Shown: piece after piece, positions 1-11,021 of the stretch
How positions within the stretch are numbered: the stretch's first letter is position 1
Layout of the letters: each line of letters starts with the position of its first letter
Assembly: GCF_042186555.1 (NCBI RefSeq)
Contig: NC_133328.1
Coordinates: forward strand, 617,906,092 to 617,970,091
DNA from: Aquarana catesbeiana
Lineage: Eukaryota > Chordata > Amphibia > Anura > Ranidae
Length of the DNA stretch: 64,000 bases
Direction of reading: 5' to 3'
Made by a program: the position numbers and the translations under genes
The notes under the pieces: generated by a model
What the model saw: the letters and a program-made list of their open reading frames with translations, nothing else
Database searches by the model: none
Told to the model about the DNA's origin: nothing

Positions 1-1960
1 AAACATCCCATTGGGTAATAAATTTAAAAGAGCGAACAAAAGTCCTGGATGGCTTAACTCCAATGTAAAAATGCATATAAAAGCAAAGGAGAAGCAAAAA
101 ATACAAGGTTGAGGGATCATCCTCAGCATTTAGACTTTAAAAAGAATGCACCAATAAATGTAAGGATGCAATAAGGACGGCTAAGATAGAACATGAAAGA
201 CACATAGTGGAGGAGAGCAAAAAAAATCCCAAGAAATTCTTTAAGTATGTAAACAGTAAAAAAAGGGAGGACAAGACCATATTGGCCCCATAAAGAATGA
301 GGAAGGACAACTTGTTACAAAGGATGTGGAGTTGGCGAAGGTATTGAATTTATTCTTCTCCTCAGTCTTCACGAGTGAATCGGGGGCTTCAGTAACCAAC
401 ACTGAAGTGTTTATCCTCATGACACATCACAGGAAGCACCTCCATGGCTAACAGAGAACAGAATTAAAATTAGACTTGGGAAACTTAACATTAATAAATC
501 ATCGGGACCAGATGGCTTGCACCCCAGAGTATTTAGGGAACTCAGTCAAGTAATTGCCAGACCATTGTTCCTAATTTTTACTGACAGTCTACTGACTGGA
601 ATGGTACCAGCTGATTGGAGAAAAGCCAATGTAGCACCAATATTTAAAAAGGGCCCAAAATAAATTCCTGGGAATTACAGACCAGTTAGCCTATATACAA
701 GATTTTAGTAATGAGAACGGTATCATTAGCAGTAATCATCCCGGATTCATGAAGAATCGTTCTTGCCAAACCAATCTATTAATCTTCTATGAGGAGGTGA
801 GTTGCCATCTAGATAAAGGAAGGCCCGTAGACGTGGTGTATCTGGATTTTGCAAAAGCATTTGACACAGTTCCCCATAAACGTTTACTGTACAAAATAAG
901 GTCCGTTGGCATGGACCATAGGGTGAGTATATGGATTGAAAACTGGCTACAAGGGCGTGTTCAGAGGGTGGTGATAAATGGGGAGTACTCGGAATGGTCA
1001 GGGGTGGGTAGTGGGGTCCCCCAGGGTTCTGTGCTGGGACCAATCCTATTTAATTTGTTCATAAACGACCTGAGCTAAGCAGGGCAATAACTTCTCCGCA
1101 GGGTGTGGAAACCTTGCAAGTAGATCTGAACAAATTAATGGGGTGGACAACTACATGGCAAATGATGTTTATTGTGGAAAAATGTAAATGAATGCATTTG
1201 GGTGGCAAAAATATGAATGCAATCTATACAATGGGGGGAGAACCTCTAGGGGAATCTAGGCTGGAAAAGGACCTGGGGGTCCTAGTAGATGATAGGCTCA
1301 GCAATGGCATGCAATGCCAAGCTGCTGCTAACAAAGCAAACAGAATATTGTCATGCATTAAAAAGGGGATTAACTACAGAGATAAAGCGATAATTCCTCC
1401 CGCTCTACAAGACTCTGGTTCGGTTGCACCTGGAGTATGCTGTCCAGTTCTGGTCACCAGTCCTCAGGAAGGATGTACTGGAAATGGAGCGAGTACAAAG
1501 AAGGGCAACAAAGCTAATAAAGGGTCTGGAGGATCTTAGTTATGAGGAAAGGTTGCGAGTGCTGAACTTATTCTCTCTGGAGAAGAGACGCTTGAGAGGG
1601 GATATGATTTCAATTTACAAATACCGTACTGGTGACCCCACAATAGGGATAAAACTTTTTAGCAGAAGGGAGTTTAACAAGACTCGTGGCCACTCATTAA
1701 AATTAGAAGAAAAGAGGTTTAACCTTACACTACGTAGAGGGTTCTTTACTGTAAGAGCGGCAAGGATGTGGAATTCCCTTCCACAGGCGGTGGTCTCAGC
1801 GGGGGGCATTGATAGTTTCAAGAAACTATTAGATAAGCACCTGAACGACCACAACATACAGGGTTATACAATATAATACTGACATATAATCACACACATA
1901 GGTTGGACATGATGGACTTGTGTCTTTTTTTCAACCTCACCTATTAAGTAACTATGCCAC
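1..1960 (+). mobile_element. CR1-like LINE, 5'-truncated copy with decayed reverse transcriptase
   Basis: Non-LTR retrotransposon fragment whose 5' part lies outside the window or is missing. The reverse transcriptase is readable in pieces: motif A in YLDFAKAFDTVPH (about 840-880), motif B in SGVPQGSVLGP (about 1010-1045), and the C-terminal block with VQRRATKLIKGLEDLSYEER (about 1490-1550), which is typical of CR1-clade elements. The 3' end has the CR1/L2-type tail with GGTTGGAC and TTCAACC complementary blocks (about 1898-1940). Against the second copy at 43346-45832 it aligns from 43953 onward and carries two deletions, one near 690 and one near 1073. The second removes the catalytic F-x-D-D segment, so this copy is dead. 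It lies in an intron of the PHF20L1-like gene. Confidence 0.9.
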
Positions 1961-2138
1961 TGTTATTCTTTTAAATTTATATTATTTTGTATTTCCGTTG
2001 ATACCTGGATTCGCTGTAATTAAAGTTTAAAATAATGTATATGTTGCTTGTTTTTTTTTAGTTTGGAGAAGAGGTTATATTCCTTGAAGACCCCTCCCTT
2101 GGCTAACATTGATAGTAATTCCTATTGTTCTGTTTCAG

Positions 2139-2286
2139 GTTGTAGTGGCCGAGGTGAGCAGTGATAGGAAATCCGACGAGCAGCTGGATTCTCATCTTCA
2201 GTGGCAGCTCAATCTCCTGACACACATAGAGAGTGTACAGAATGAGGTCACCAGCCGCATGGACCTCATAGAGAAAGAAGTAGATG
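2139..2286 (+). CDS. PHF20L1: PHF20L1 penultimate coding exon (partial gene)
   Basis: This 148-bp exon is open in one frame and has a pyrimidine-rich acceptor ending in AG at 2137-2138 and a GTATGT donor at 2287. It encodes an acidic, coiled-coil-like segment including QLDSHLQWQLNLLTHIES and RMDLIEKEVD. It ends in phase 1, and the single G joins the first two bases of the exon at 3297. The protein resembles the extreme C-terminus of PHF20/PHF20L1, chromatin readers with Tudor and PHD domains that work with MOF/NSL histone acetyltransferase complexes. I choose PHF20L1 over PHF20 because thyroglobulin follows on the same strand, as in human 8q24. Upstream exons are outside the window. The family match is from memory and was not aligned. 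Confidence 0.82.
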
Positions 2287-2504
2287 GTATGTTCTTAGTA
2301 TTGCTACCACCAATAGTAATGGTTTTATGCTGTTTTGTTTTTTTTTTCTTTTTTCTTTCTTGTTTTTTGCACAACTGTAAATTTGTGATAAAAAGAGATT
2401 TTAGTTATTATATATAAAAAGTAACAATGATTCCTTTCTCCTCTCACTTTCATTCCCCCATCTTCCACTCCATACATTACCTCTCTCTCCCTCTTTTCCC
2501 TTCC

Positions 2505-2509
2505 TCTGT

Positions 2510-2553
<44 letters not shown>

Positions 2554-2554
2554 A

Positions 2555-2621
<67 letters not shown>

Positions 2622-3175
2622 TCCTCCCTCCCTCCCTCCCTCCCTCCCTCCCTCCCTCCCTCCCTCCCTCCCTCCCTCCCTTCCTTCCTTCCTTCCTTCC
2701 TTCCTTCCTTCCTTCCTTCCTTCCTTCCTTCCTCTCTCTCCCTCCCTCCCTCTCTCCCTCCCCCTTCTTTCCCATCCCTCTTCCTCCCCTCTCTCTCTCC
2801 CCCTCTCTCCGCCTGTGTGTGTCTCTGTCTCTCCCCTCTCTCTCTCCCCCTCTCTCTCTCCCCCCCCTCTCTCTCTCCCCCCCCCCCTCTCTCTCCCCCC
2901 CCCTCTCTCTCTCTCTCTCCCCCCCTCTCTCTCTCTCTCTCCCCCCTCTCTCTCTCTCCCCCCTCTCTCTCTCCCCCCCCTCTCTCTCTCTCTCTCTCTC
3001 CCCCCCCCTCTCTCTCTCTCTCCCCCCCCCTCTCTCTCTCTCTCCCCCCCTCGCTCTCTCTCTCTCCCCCCCTCTCTCTCTCTCTCCCCCCCCCTCTCTC
3101 TCTCTCCCCCCTCTCTCTCACCCCCCCTCTCCCCCTCCTCTCTCTTCTCTCTCTCGCTCCCTCCTTCTCTCCCAT
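2505..3175 (+). repeat. Compound polypyrimidine microsatellite, (CTTT)n-(CCCT)n-(CCTT)n-(CT)n/C-rich
   Basis: The tract runs about 670 bp with almost only C and T on the + strand. It has CTTT units (about 2510-2622), CCCT units (about 2622-2680), CCTT units (about 2680-2732), then CT runs alternating with C runs to about 3175. There are only a few purine interruptions, for example near 2553 and 2810-2830. It fills most of the last PHF20L1 intron. The long serine/proline/leucine-rich and arginine/glutamate/glycine-rich open frames here are products of the repeat and not genes. Confidence 0.97.
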
Positions 3176-3296
3176 CCTGGCTTACTACTATATTTTCATT
3201 TTCCATTACCTTTCTCTGTCTCTCTTCCTCTCCCCCTTTCTCTCTCCCCCTTCCTTTCTTTTTTTCTCTCTCTCATGCCCTCACTCCTTCACACAG

Positions 3297-3439
3297 TTTT
3301 AGAGAGCTGGCTGGATTTCACTGGAGAGCTGGAGCCCCCTGATCCCCTAGCACGACTGCCTCAGCTAAAAAGGCGAATCAAGCAGCTCCTGACAGACATG
3401 GGCAAAGTTCAGCAAATCGCTACCCTCTGCTCTGTATGA
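3297..3439 (+). CDS. PHF20L1: PHF20L1 last coding exon with stop codon
   Basis: The acceptor AG is at 3295-3296. The first two bases complete a valine codon with the G at 2286, giving VLESWLDFTGELEPPDPLAR and further on KQLLTDMGKVQQIATLCSV before TGA at 3437-3439. The 47-residue tail agrees with the conserved C-terminus I know from PHF20 and PHF20L1. No domain of known activity lies in this tail; the chromatin-binding Tudor and PHD domains are upstream of the window. The exon is intact, with no stop or frameshift. The frame match across an intron of about 1 kb strongly supports a real, spliced gene. Confidence 0.87.
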
Positions 3440-4009
3440 CGAAAAAGAAGAGAAATTGGCTGAACTATTTTCTTACTTAGATACAAAAAAAAAAAAAAAA
3501 GTTTGTACAGGTTTTATTGACTATATAAATATATTAATGTATCAATCCTTTACAAGGATTATAAATGAGACTTTTAAACCAGTCAAGACATGCCTGCACC
3601 CATGGTAAGCAAAACAAAACAATTTCCTATGGTGGCCGATCCTGCTCCTTGGAGACTGGTACAAGTGGAATGACATATTGCACCCCGTAGGGGTGCAGTG
3701 GTGATATGCTGTCATCATGCAATGACTCATAAACTTACCAGTATGTCTTCTAAAAGGTGTTATACTCTTGTTAAAGCAGTATTGCAAAAAATTCTACTTT
3801 TTATTTTCCAAAGCCAATTTCTTCACCTCTTTACCCTGCTAAATGTTAAGCTATGTCTGGCACAAGTTCATTTTGGCTTGGAACTATAGGTCCCAAGTTT
3901 TTTATACAGCAGCCCTTAAAGGGAAACTTTAGTGTATATTCAGGTATTGTTTACTTTACAACCACTCTGTCTTTAAAAAAAAAACAAAAAAAAAACGCTG
4001 CACAATAAA
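3440..4009 (+). other. PHF20L1: Probable PHF20L1 3' UTR with candidate AATAAA signal
   Basis: AT-rich non-coding sequence follows the TGA. It includes an A-run at about 3485-3500 and an AATAAA hexamer at 4004-4009, which could be the polyadenylation signal. The true end cannot be fixed from sequence: the UTR could use another hexamer further down. Confidence 0.4.
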
Positions 4010-4462
4010 GAGCTCCATGCAAAAAAGACATTAAAGTGTATCTAAATCCAAAAAGAAAATTGTAATATATTGCAGTTTACCAATCCAAAGACGTGGATTG
4101 CTATATTAGTTTCCTTTCTTTTCCTTTTTTTTTTTTTTCACATGTAATGTAACTGTAATGTCTGCCTTCATTTTGTTAAGCGCAGCGCAAACTGTTGGTG
4201 CTATATAAATCCTGTATAATATAATAATAATCAACAATCCTGCAAGTGCCAGATTCTGCAGAATTTTTAGCCGATGGTTTCACTACTACAGGTACTGGCA
4301 GCAAGGGCAGTAGGAAATGTTAGTATTTCAAATGTTTTTAAACCTTTAATATGAAATGTGATATATAACAGGATACTAAAGCACTGTGACCCAAAAGAAG
4401 ACAAAATTAGGTGCCACTCAAGGTAGAGAGGTAAAGTCCAGCTAAACTGTTTTGAGTGCAGA
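4010..4462. other. AT-rich intergenic sequence, nothing recognised
   Basis: Contains homopolymer T and A runs, for example at 4124-4138. The stretch at about 4188-4235 resembles a short dispersed-repeat tail. No coding sequence is supported. Confidence 0.5.
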
Positions 4463-4822
4463 CAGGGACAAAGATCGAATATTGTAAGTGCTGTCAAATC
4501 CTTAAAGGAAAAGATCCATAAACCACACATCCTGAAGCAGACCCATGTGCATGAAGGGAGATGAAAGGCAGCCTCAGCCTGGACTCCAGCCAGGCCCCTG
4601 CCTCAACGCGTTTCGCTCTGCCCCTCGGCGCTTAATTACGATTAAGCTCCAAGGGGCGGGGTGAAACGTGCTGAGGGCGTGGCCTGGCTGGAGTCCAGGC
4701 TGAGGCTACCGGTCATCTCGCTTCATGCACATGGGTCTGCTTCAGGATGTGCGGCTTATGCATCTTTTCCTTTGAGGATACAACAGCACTTACATTCGAT
4801 CTTTGCATTCTGTTTGCAGCCT
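4463..4822. mobile_element. Large palindromic repeat with ACGCGTTTC-type centre
   Basis: The left arm (from about 4463, through GATCGAAT near 4474) is complementary to the right arm (ATTCGATCTTTG at about 4794-4805). The arms include the matching blocks CCTGGACTCCAGCCAGG and its partner near 4680-4700. Close to the centre are AACGCGTTTCG (about 4606-4616) and GTGAAACGTG (about 4661-4670), the signature also seen in repeats at 7.99, 12.8, 39.1 and 54.3 kb. It is a fold-back, non-autonomous element whose family I cannot name. Confidence 0.7.
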
Positions 4823-5983
4823 GTTACTTAATTTTATTGCACCTTAGTCGAATCTGTCGTCTCCTTTTCTGTCTTTAGGGTGGTTGCAATGCTTGCAGGG
4901 TCCCCTGAAACCTCGCTGTAGCCATGCTTGCGTGCACGCTTTAGCCTGCCATGTGCTTTAATAGCATGGCGCTAGGGATGAGGGACCAAGCAGTCCCAAC
5001 TTAGGTGCTTATGTGACCATTATGTGATGTCTATTGTGCATGCTCTACAACTGGAGGCTTCAGGAAGTGACTTTGAGTCATAGGGAGCGAGTGGCTAAGT
5101 GGCTCAAGTGTAAGGGGTTGGGGACATCATTTAAAAAATACTTCTTGATGCTGTAGTTTTCCTTGGTTGCATTGTTAAAGTAAAAAAGGAGTAAGGGTTA
5201 ATTATACTCTCATGTCTTTGCTGAGAGCTCTTTGTTGTACAGGTTTATTAAGTGACAGTCACTTTAAAGTAATTTAAAGCAACTCTAAAAAAAAAAAAAA
5301 AAAAAAATAATCTTTTATGTAATTTTTACATGCTCGCTTTACTATATTTCTGATATTGTATTACTTACACAGATTTTAAGATTCTCCCTATCTGTATTTC
5401 ATTGCAGTCACTCAGCCTTCCTGATCACCAATTATTAAGATAAATATCAACCTTTTTTAGATAATGCATTGATTCAGTGCAGAAAAGAAACAACACACAG
5501 CGAGGAGAAGAGCCTGCAAAATAAATCAACAAATATGGCTGCCCCTCTGTGCATTATAATTACAAACTTATACAAAATGAGTGTTTTTATCTCGCATTGA
5601 TAAAATTGCCCATTGAAGTGACCATTTTCACATGTAAATCTTACACTATAGTTTTCCTTTAATGGTCCGATTGCCATATCTACTGGTGATAGATATTGTC
5701 TGTCTGACAAACCATATTCATGGTGCCACATACCAAAGCCCAGTTCATTGTTGATTAACTGAATTGCCCTCGGGATTCTTCCATTTTTCAGGATGCCATT
5801 GGTGAGACTCCTGGGTAGTGTGAATTCTCCATATGGACTCACTATATATATTTCTTGTTCCTGTTTACTTGTCTTAGAATTGTGAGTATCAGCCAACATG
5901 TTCTTACAGTGTCCAGATTTCTGAAGCTTAAATTGAATCATTCGGGGTGAAGTGATAGGTTCTCGATAGGCCACCCCTGAACA
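4823..5983. other. Intergenic sequence, no supported gene
   Basis: Unique-looking AT-rich DNA with a poly(A) run at about 5288-5307. A 192-codon open frame on the - strand (5474-6052) begins inside the palindromic element at 5992 and shows no family signature I know, so I do not call it a gene. Confidence 0.5.
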
Positions 5984-5991
5984 CTCAATAG

Positions 5992-6206
5992 TAAGGATGA
6001 GCTCTGGCGTGTTCGCACACCCCACGTGCAGAGCCCGCCAGGAAGTCGGCACTGCGCTGCGCTAATCACAGACAGTGAGACATTGTCCCGATGTGCGGCT
6101 GCAGAGATCGGGAAATGTCTCACCGCCTGTGATTAGCGCAGCTCAGTGCCGACTTCCTGGCGGGCTCTGCACGTGGGGTGTGCGAACACGCCTGAGCTCA
6201 TCCTTA
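5992..6206. mobile_element. Palindromic hAT-type MITE
   Basis: The termini TAAGGATGAGCTC and GAGCTCATCCTTA are inverted, and the arms are nearly perfect inverted repeats throughout (for example CCACGTGCAGAGCCCGCCAG and its complement). The flanks CTCAATAG (5984-5991) and CTCTATAG (6207-6214) form an 8-bp target duplication with one mismatch, as expected for hAT elements. The ends resemble the TAGGGATGAGC ends of the large hAT at 19432. Confidence 0.85.
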
Positions 6207-6214
6207 CTCTATAG

Positions 6215-7985
6215 TACTTACCTTGTCTGCTTGCCCCCTTTTTACCCTGTTTAACTGCTGGAGGAGGGAGACTCCTGTTTCCTGTGTATGCTCCATGTCG
6301 GATTAATGACAGGGTTAAGGTCTTACTCCTTTCCAGATTGGTCACTCAGGCCCAAGCATGGCATCCTGGGAGGAAGGTGAGGATGTTGCATGCTCCTCCA
6401 TACCCTGAAGTACTAGGTATTTTCAGGTGCTCTGACAAATGTAGAGAGCGGGGGTGTGGTGTCAGCTTTTATAAAGAGAACCTTTCACTTTGTCCAGAAT
6501 TGCTCTTTTTAAGTAAACTTTTCCTGAGTGAGATGTGCCCGGGTCCATTGCTGACCTTCTGCTGGAAAAGCTAATTGTCTAACTATTATGCTGTTATTTT
6601 TACCCTAAGACTTTTAATGCTTTAAGTCACTGACCCAGAATAACTATGCATATCAGGAAAGTCATACTTATTCTGGATGAGCAGCCTAACCAGAGGCTCT
6701 ATATGACAGCCAGGGAACTAGCATTTGTAGAATGAGAAGTTGCCAATGGAAGCCTCCATGTGTCTTTCAAGAGAGGTTTTCTTTTGCTCCAGATTTCTGG
6801 CAAATGTGATATTGTAAGGCAAGGCAGTAAAATAAATCCTACAAATTGTGTTTATTGCCTTTTTGGTTTCCTTTTAAGTTACATCCACCCCCAAAAAGGA
6901 TATTCCAATATGGTGGGCATTCTTTCACATCTCCTTGGGAGGGCCCACCAGAATTCTTTATTGAACCCAGCTGCCTCCGACCTTACAAAGACAAGTCATG
7001 GTGTTGCGTTCCCCTTGGCCTTTGCAAACTGTTGTGGGATAGAGTTCTCTTCTAAAATATTAAATTTGATTTATTTAGTAAAGAAGTAGAGCATGTTCAG
7101 TTTACAAAGTCATTGTTGACTTTGTAAATAAGGTGAAGCTGCGTTCATGTTTGCTAAGCAAAGTCCTATTCTCTTTGCTAATTGCACAGTAAATGCTCCT
7201 TTCGTAGGTCAACCCCAATGCATATCTTGATAAAAGTCCAGAGCATCCAGTTTTTTTTCTCTATTTGTCTTTGTAGACACAACGTTGTATGTGTCTATAG
7301 TGTCTCAATGGCGGCAAGGAAAATGTGAACATTTCCACTATTGGATATTCCTATACACCAAAACAAAATGGTAATTGGCAATGAACACTATTTGTCAGAT
7401 TAATTATTTTGCCATCCTGCTTTACTCTGTTAAATTTGTCCTAATGGTGACCTCATATCCCCTTTTAAAAATGTTGATGGAGTGTAAATGGTGAACTATT
7501 CTTGTCCACAGAAAAAAAAAAAATCTGATTTATTGCAGGTTGTGTATACGTTCCTTGGCTTCACTTGAAGCCCAACTCTAGGCAAACATTTTTTTTTTAG
7601 TACAATGCAGAAAGGTTTGAACATGCCAGATTTTATTTGCTGTTAGTGGCTCCACCGTATCTCTTTCTGTTTTTTTAATAAGAGTAGTCTTCCCTCTTTA
7701 TGTGCCTACCTGTATGGTAATACCTGGCTCCTGGCATTTCTTGTCTTGGTGTCACCAGGACAAGAAGGAAACTGGAAACCTTCCTATGTGGACACAGACT
7801 GCACTAAACACCTGCACATGCACATTGGCGGTACTGGATTTAACTTGTTTGAAGTTTATGGTTCAAGAAAGTAAATCAAATGTAAAAGGGGCACAGTGAA
7901 CCAAAAAACAATTGCAGTGCTGCAACCTCATTGAAATCTTCAGCGGCTGCAGTACCAGTGCTCAGGCACAGGTTTCTGAAGCCTC
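6215..7985. other. Intergenic sequence, no supported gene
   Basis: Mostly unique-looking DNA with short A or T runs. Open frames such as 6760-7089 lack splice context or family motifs. No RNA gene was recognised. Confidence 0.45.
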
Positions 7986-7989
7986 ATCA

Positions 7990-8226
7990 GTACTGGATCC
8001 ACAACGAAAACTGGCACCATGGTACAATTTAACAGAAGATAGGCTTCATTGTTAAAACATCGGGATAACAGCCAACAAGCATCAATGCATTTCAGCCAGT
8101 TTTGATTAAGGCCATAATTGGCTGAAACGCGTTGACGTTTGTTGGCTGTATCTTAATGGCTTAACAATGAAGCCCATCTTCTGTGGAATTGTACTGTGAT
8201 GCTGGCTTTCGTTGTGGATCCAGTAT
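7990..8226. mobile_element. Palindromic repeat with GAAACGCGTTG centre
   Basis: Inverted arms run from TACTGGATCCACAACGAAA (about 7990) to its complement TTTCGTTGTGGATCCAGTA (about 8205-8224). The inner parts also pair, for example AGGCTTCATTG with CAATGAAGC. Near the centre the + strand reads TTGATTAAGGCC, then TTGGCTGAAACGCGTTG, a hammerhead-like layout with two substitutions in the first core box. It is non-autonomous; family unknown. Confidence 0.7.
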
Positions 8227-8305
8227 GGAGCACAGTGTCCCCATACATACCAGAATAAGACCACTTTCAACAAAAACAGGATACTATAGGGGGCCCAGAA
8301 TTTAA

Positions 8306-8634
8306 AGTATTTCTAGAGGCTGAAGGTTTTTTTACGGTCATGCATGGAGGTAAAAAACCTTCAGTATTCAGCTCCCCCCCAAACCTCCCCTAATACTTAC
8401 CTGAGCTGATCCCAATCCAGCAATGTGCATCTTCTGGGTCTCTCTGCTTATTGACTGAGATGAAGCAACAGAAGTAATTGGCTCTCGCCGCTGCCACTCA
8501 CAGCAAGTGAGGAGGCGGTGAGGCTGTTGTGGGGGCATTTGGTGGGGGGAGGGAACCAGAGCACTGAACCAGGGCACAGAGCAGGTAAGTATGACATGTT
8601 TGTTATTTTTTTTTAAATTGCCTTTACAAACCCT
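8306..8634 (-). mobile_element. TTAA-flanked short element (GTAAAGG/ACTTTAA family)
   Basis: Bounded by TTAA at 8302-8305 and 8635-8638. The right terminus reads CCTTTACAAACCCTTTAA, the reverse of the 5' terminus of the related copy at 30296. Internally it shares the segments with ACCTTCAG, TTACCTGAGCTG and CAGCAAGTGAGG that recur at 30.3, 32.6, 33.6 and 40.2 kb. It has no coding capacity. Confidence 0.65.
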
Positions 8635-8896
8635 TTAAGGTCCACAAGTGTTTGTTCATAGCATAACAAAGGCACTGCAATTCGGGTGCTCCAAAACACT
8701 CCTCCTTCATCAGGGCTCATATCGCTGATATTTTACAAGTATGGCGTTATTCCAGAACTGACCAAACAGAAAAAAATAATCTTTGCTGTCTCATCAGTGC
8801 TGGTATATTTAAATGGTTACACAATGAATACATACAGTGTAATCCTGGTGATTGTGCCATTTTGAGTCTTGAGTCTTGTCTTCTATTTGCAACATA

Positions 8897-9319
8897 CACT
8901 ATATTACTAAAAGTATTGGGACACCTGCCTTTACACGCACATATACTTTAATGGCATCCCAGTCTTAGTCTGTAGGGTTCAATATTGAGTTGGCCCACCC
9001 TTTGCAGCTATAACAGCTTCAACTCTTCTGGGAAGGCCATCCACAAGGTTTAGGAGTGTGTCTATGGGAATGTTTGACCATTCTTCCAGAAGCACATTTG
9101 TGAGGTCAGGCACTGATTTTGGACGAGAAGGACTGGCTCGCTCTAATTCATCCCAAAGGTGTTCTATCAGGGTTGAGGTCAGAACTCTGTGCAGGCCAGT
9201 CAAGTTCCTCCACCCCAAACTTGGCCATCCACATTGAACCCTACGAATGAAGACTGGGATGCCGTTAAAGTTCATGTGCTTATAAAGGCCGGTGTCCCAA
9301 TACTTTTGGTAATATAGTG
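8897..9319 (-). mobile_element. Tc1/mariner deletion derivative with transposase C-terminal remnant
   Basis: Near-perfect terminal inverted repeats of about 30 bp (CACTATATTACTAAAAGTAT at the left and its near-complement ending at 9319) are flanked by TA at 8895-8896 and 9320-9321. The interior encodes, on the - strand, a transposase tail including LIEHLWDELERASPSRPKS and WSNIPIDTLLNLVDGLPRR, characteristic of Tc1-type transposases around the third catalytic acidic residue. At 423 bp it lacks the N-terminal DNA-binding half and most of the DDE domain, so it can only have moved in trans. Confidence 0.92.
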
Positions 9320-9321
9320 TA

Positions 9322-10680
9322 TAAGCCCTTAAGAAGGAGTGTTTTGAGCTCCCAAAAGCCTTTGGCTGTTTTAAGTTAGGAGCAAACACTAATGTTTAAA
9401 GATGTTAGACTCTTAGATCTTTGGTCTGATGCCGCCTGTAGGCTTTTCATCAATTAAAACCTGGCAAAGGTTCTTTCCCTTCTCCAGTGTATCAAAAAGA
9501 AAAGTTTTTATCTAGCGTTGGGCTTTAATCCTGTTTGCTGCTTTTAGTAATGCTGTGCAATGGTGTACGCAGAGTTTATATTCACATTCTTTAAGTTCTA
9601 CAGGAAAATGTTAAAATACACCTTGCATGAGAGAAGTGCAAGGGCTGCAGTGACAGCCTAGATTCTCATCTCATGGCAGGTATAAGTGATGTCCTTTTCA
9701 GCTACTCACAATGGCAACTGTTCACAGATTTACATTCTTTATTTTATTTTTTATTTTTTTAAGAGAACAGCAGCTATGTGAAGTCCGGACCTACCTCTGA
9801 TATCAGCTAGGCTGACCAGTTGTTGGGTTAGGAGCTGCTGTAAGAACCCTGTTCAGTTCTGAATGTATCTACAGCAGTTTTCTTAAAGCCCACTTCACCT
9901 ATCATTTTAAATCAACTAAATACACTAAAACAAAAGGTGTGCAAAACTTGAGTAGATAAGCCATTTTCCTGCCAGCAATCTGTAGAAGAAGATTTCTTGC
10001 TTTCTGTGTGGAAGCCACCACTCCTCCGTGAGTCAGAACCAGAGATCTTCAATCAGTAGGGAGCATGAGGTTTGCCAATTCCAGATATATAAAGCTAAAT
10101 CACACTGCATGCAGTGACAAGCATTTTACTGCATCGTAAAACGCACATCACTGCGAGAACACACAGAAAATTCACACTGAAACACAGCTCAGATCAACAC
10201 AGCACTCCATACAGGATTGCATGTCACTGTACAGCAGTGCATTACATCACACTGCTATACAGTGACATGAATGATGTGTACTCTTGTACACTTTAAATAG
10301 AGTTCAGTGAGGGGAAAAATGGGGGCTGTGTGATATGCTGAACCATACACCACACTGCCCCCTACTGCCCCCTACTGGAGCCAGAATGGACAGCATAGTA
10401 TTTCTGCAGAAAGACCACTGCTTCCATATAAAGGCTGTTGCTGGCTTCCAAAAAAATAATCTTGTATTGTGGTAATGCACAGAAACGCATGCTACGTGTA
10501 TGCATAGCTGTGTTGTGCTGCCATTTTTAATTTGAATGGCACCCTGGTGCACTAAGGCAATGCACATGTTGCAGTGCACATCACATAGCAGTGCACCATA
10601 GTGCAATGAAATTGTGACACATCTGATTTTTGGAATGTTTTTGTGTGTTGGCACCTTGTTATTTTCACACCATAAGACAC
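9322..10680. other. Intergenic sequence, no supported gene
   Basis: Includes a region rich in CACTGC/GCAGTG words (about 10100-10620) that may be an old, degraded element. No coding or RNA gene can be supported. Confidence 0.4.
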
Positions 10681-10683
10681 ACC

Positions 10684-11021
10684 ATAACCCAGGTTAATTG
10701 ATGGATAAGGAAAAATGGACTTTAACGGCACGTTTAGAAAAATATAACAAATTTTTAATAATTCACATACATTAACTACATATAGTGCACACATTCAATA
10801 AAACATTTACTTTAATGTGTTTTATTGAATGTGTACACTATATGTAGTTAATGTATGTGAATTATTATAAATTTGTTATATTTTTCTAAACGTGCCGTTA
10901 AAGTCCATTTTTCCTTATCCATCAATTCTCTATATTAGGATGTGGCACCTTATTACTCAGGTGTTCGATTGCCACCCCAGGGCATAGCAATCAACTTTTT
11001 TTTTCTATAACCCAGGTTAAT
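10684..11021. mobile_element. Insertion carrying a 232-bp near-perfect palindrome, flanked by 15-bp direct repeats
   Basis: The direct repeat ATAACCCAGGTTAAT occurs at 10684-10698 and 11007-11021. Between them is a palindrome, 10696-10927, with two arms of about 112 bp and a small loop near 10811. The arms share AATGGACTTTAACGGCACG and its complement. The palindrome is followed by 80 bp ending in a T-run (10996-11004). The long target duplication fits LINE-type retrotransposition better than a cut-and-paste element, but no reverse transcriptase or SINE promoter is seen. Confidence 0.7.

Noticed and set aside
2325..3439. Several open frames of 100-290 codons rich in Ser/Pro/Leu or Arg/Glu/Gly
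   Set aside because: They translate the polypyrimidine microsatellite on either strand; only the last 143 bp (3297-3439) are a real exon.
5474..6052. 192-codon open frame on the - strand
   Set aside because: It begins within a palindromic MITE, shows no known motif and has no splice or promoter support. It is the longest unexplained frame outside repeats, so a search with it would still be reasonable.
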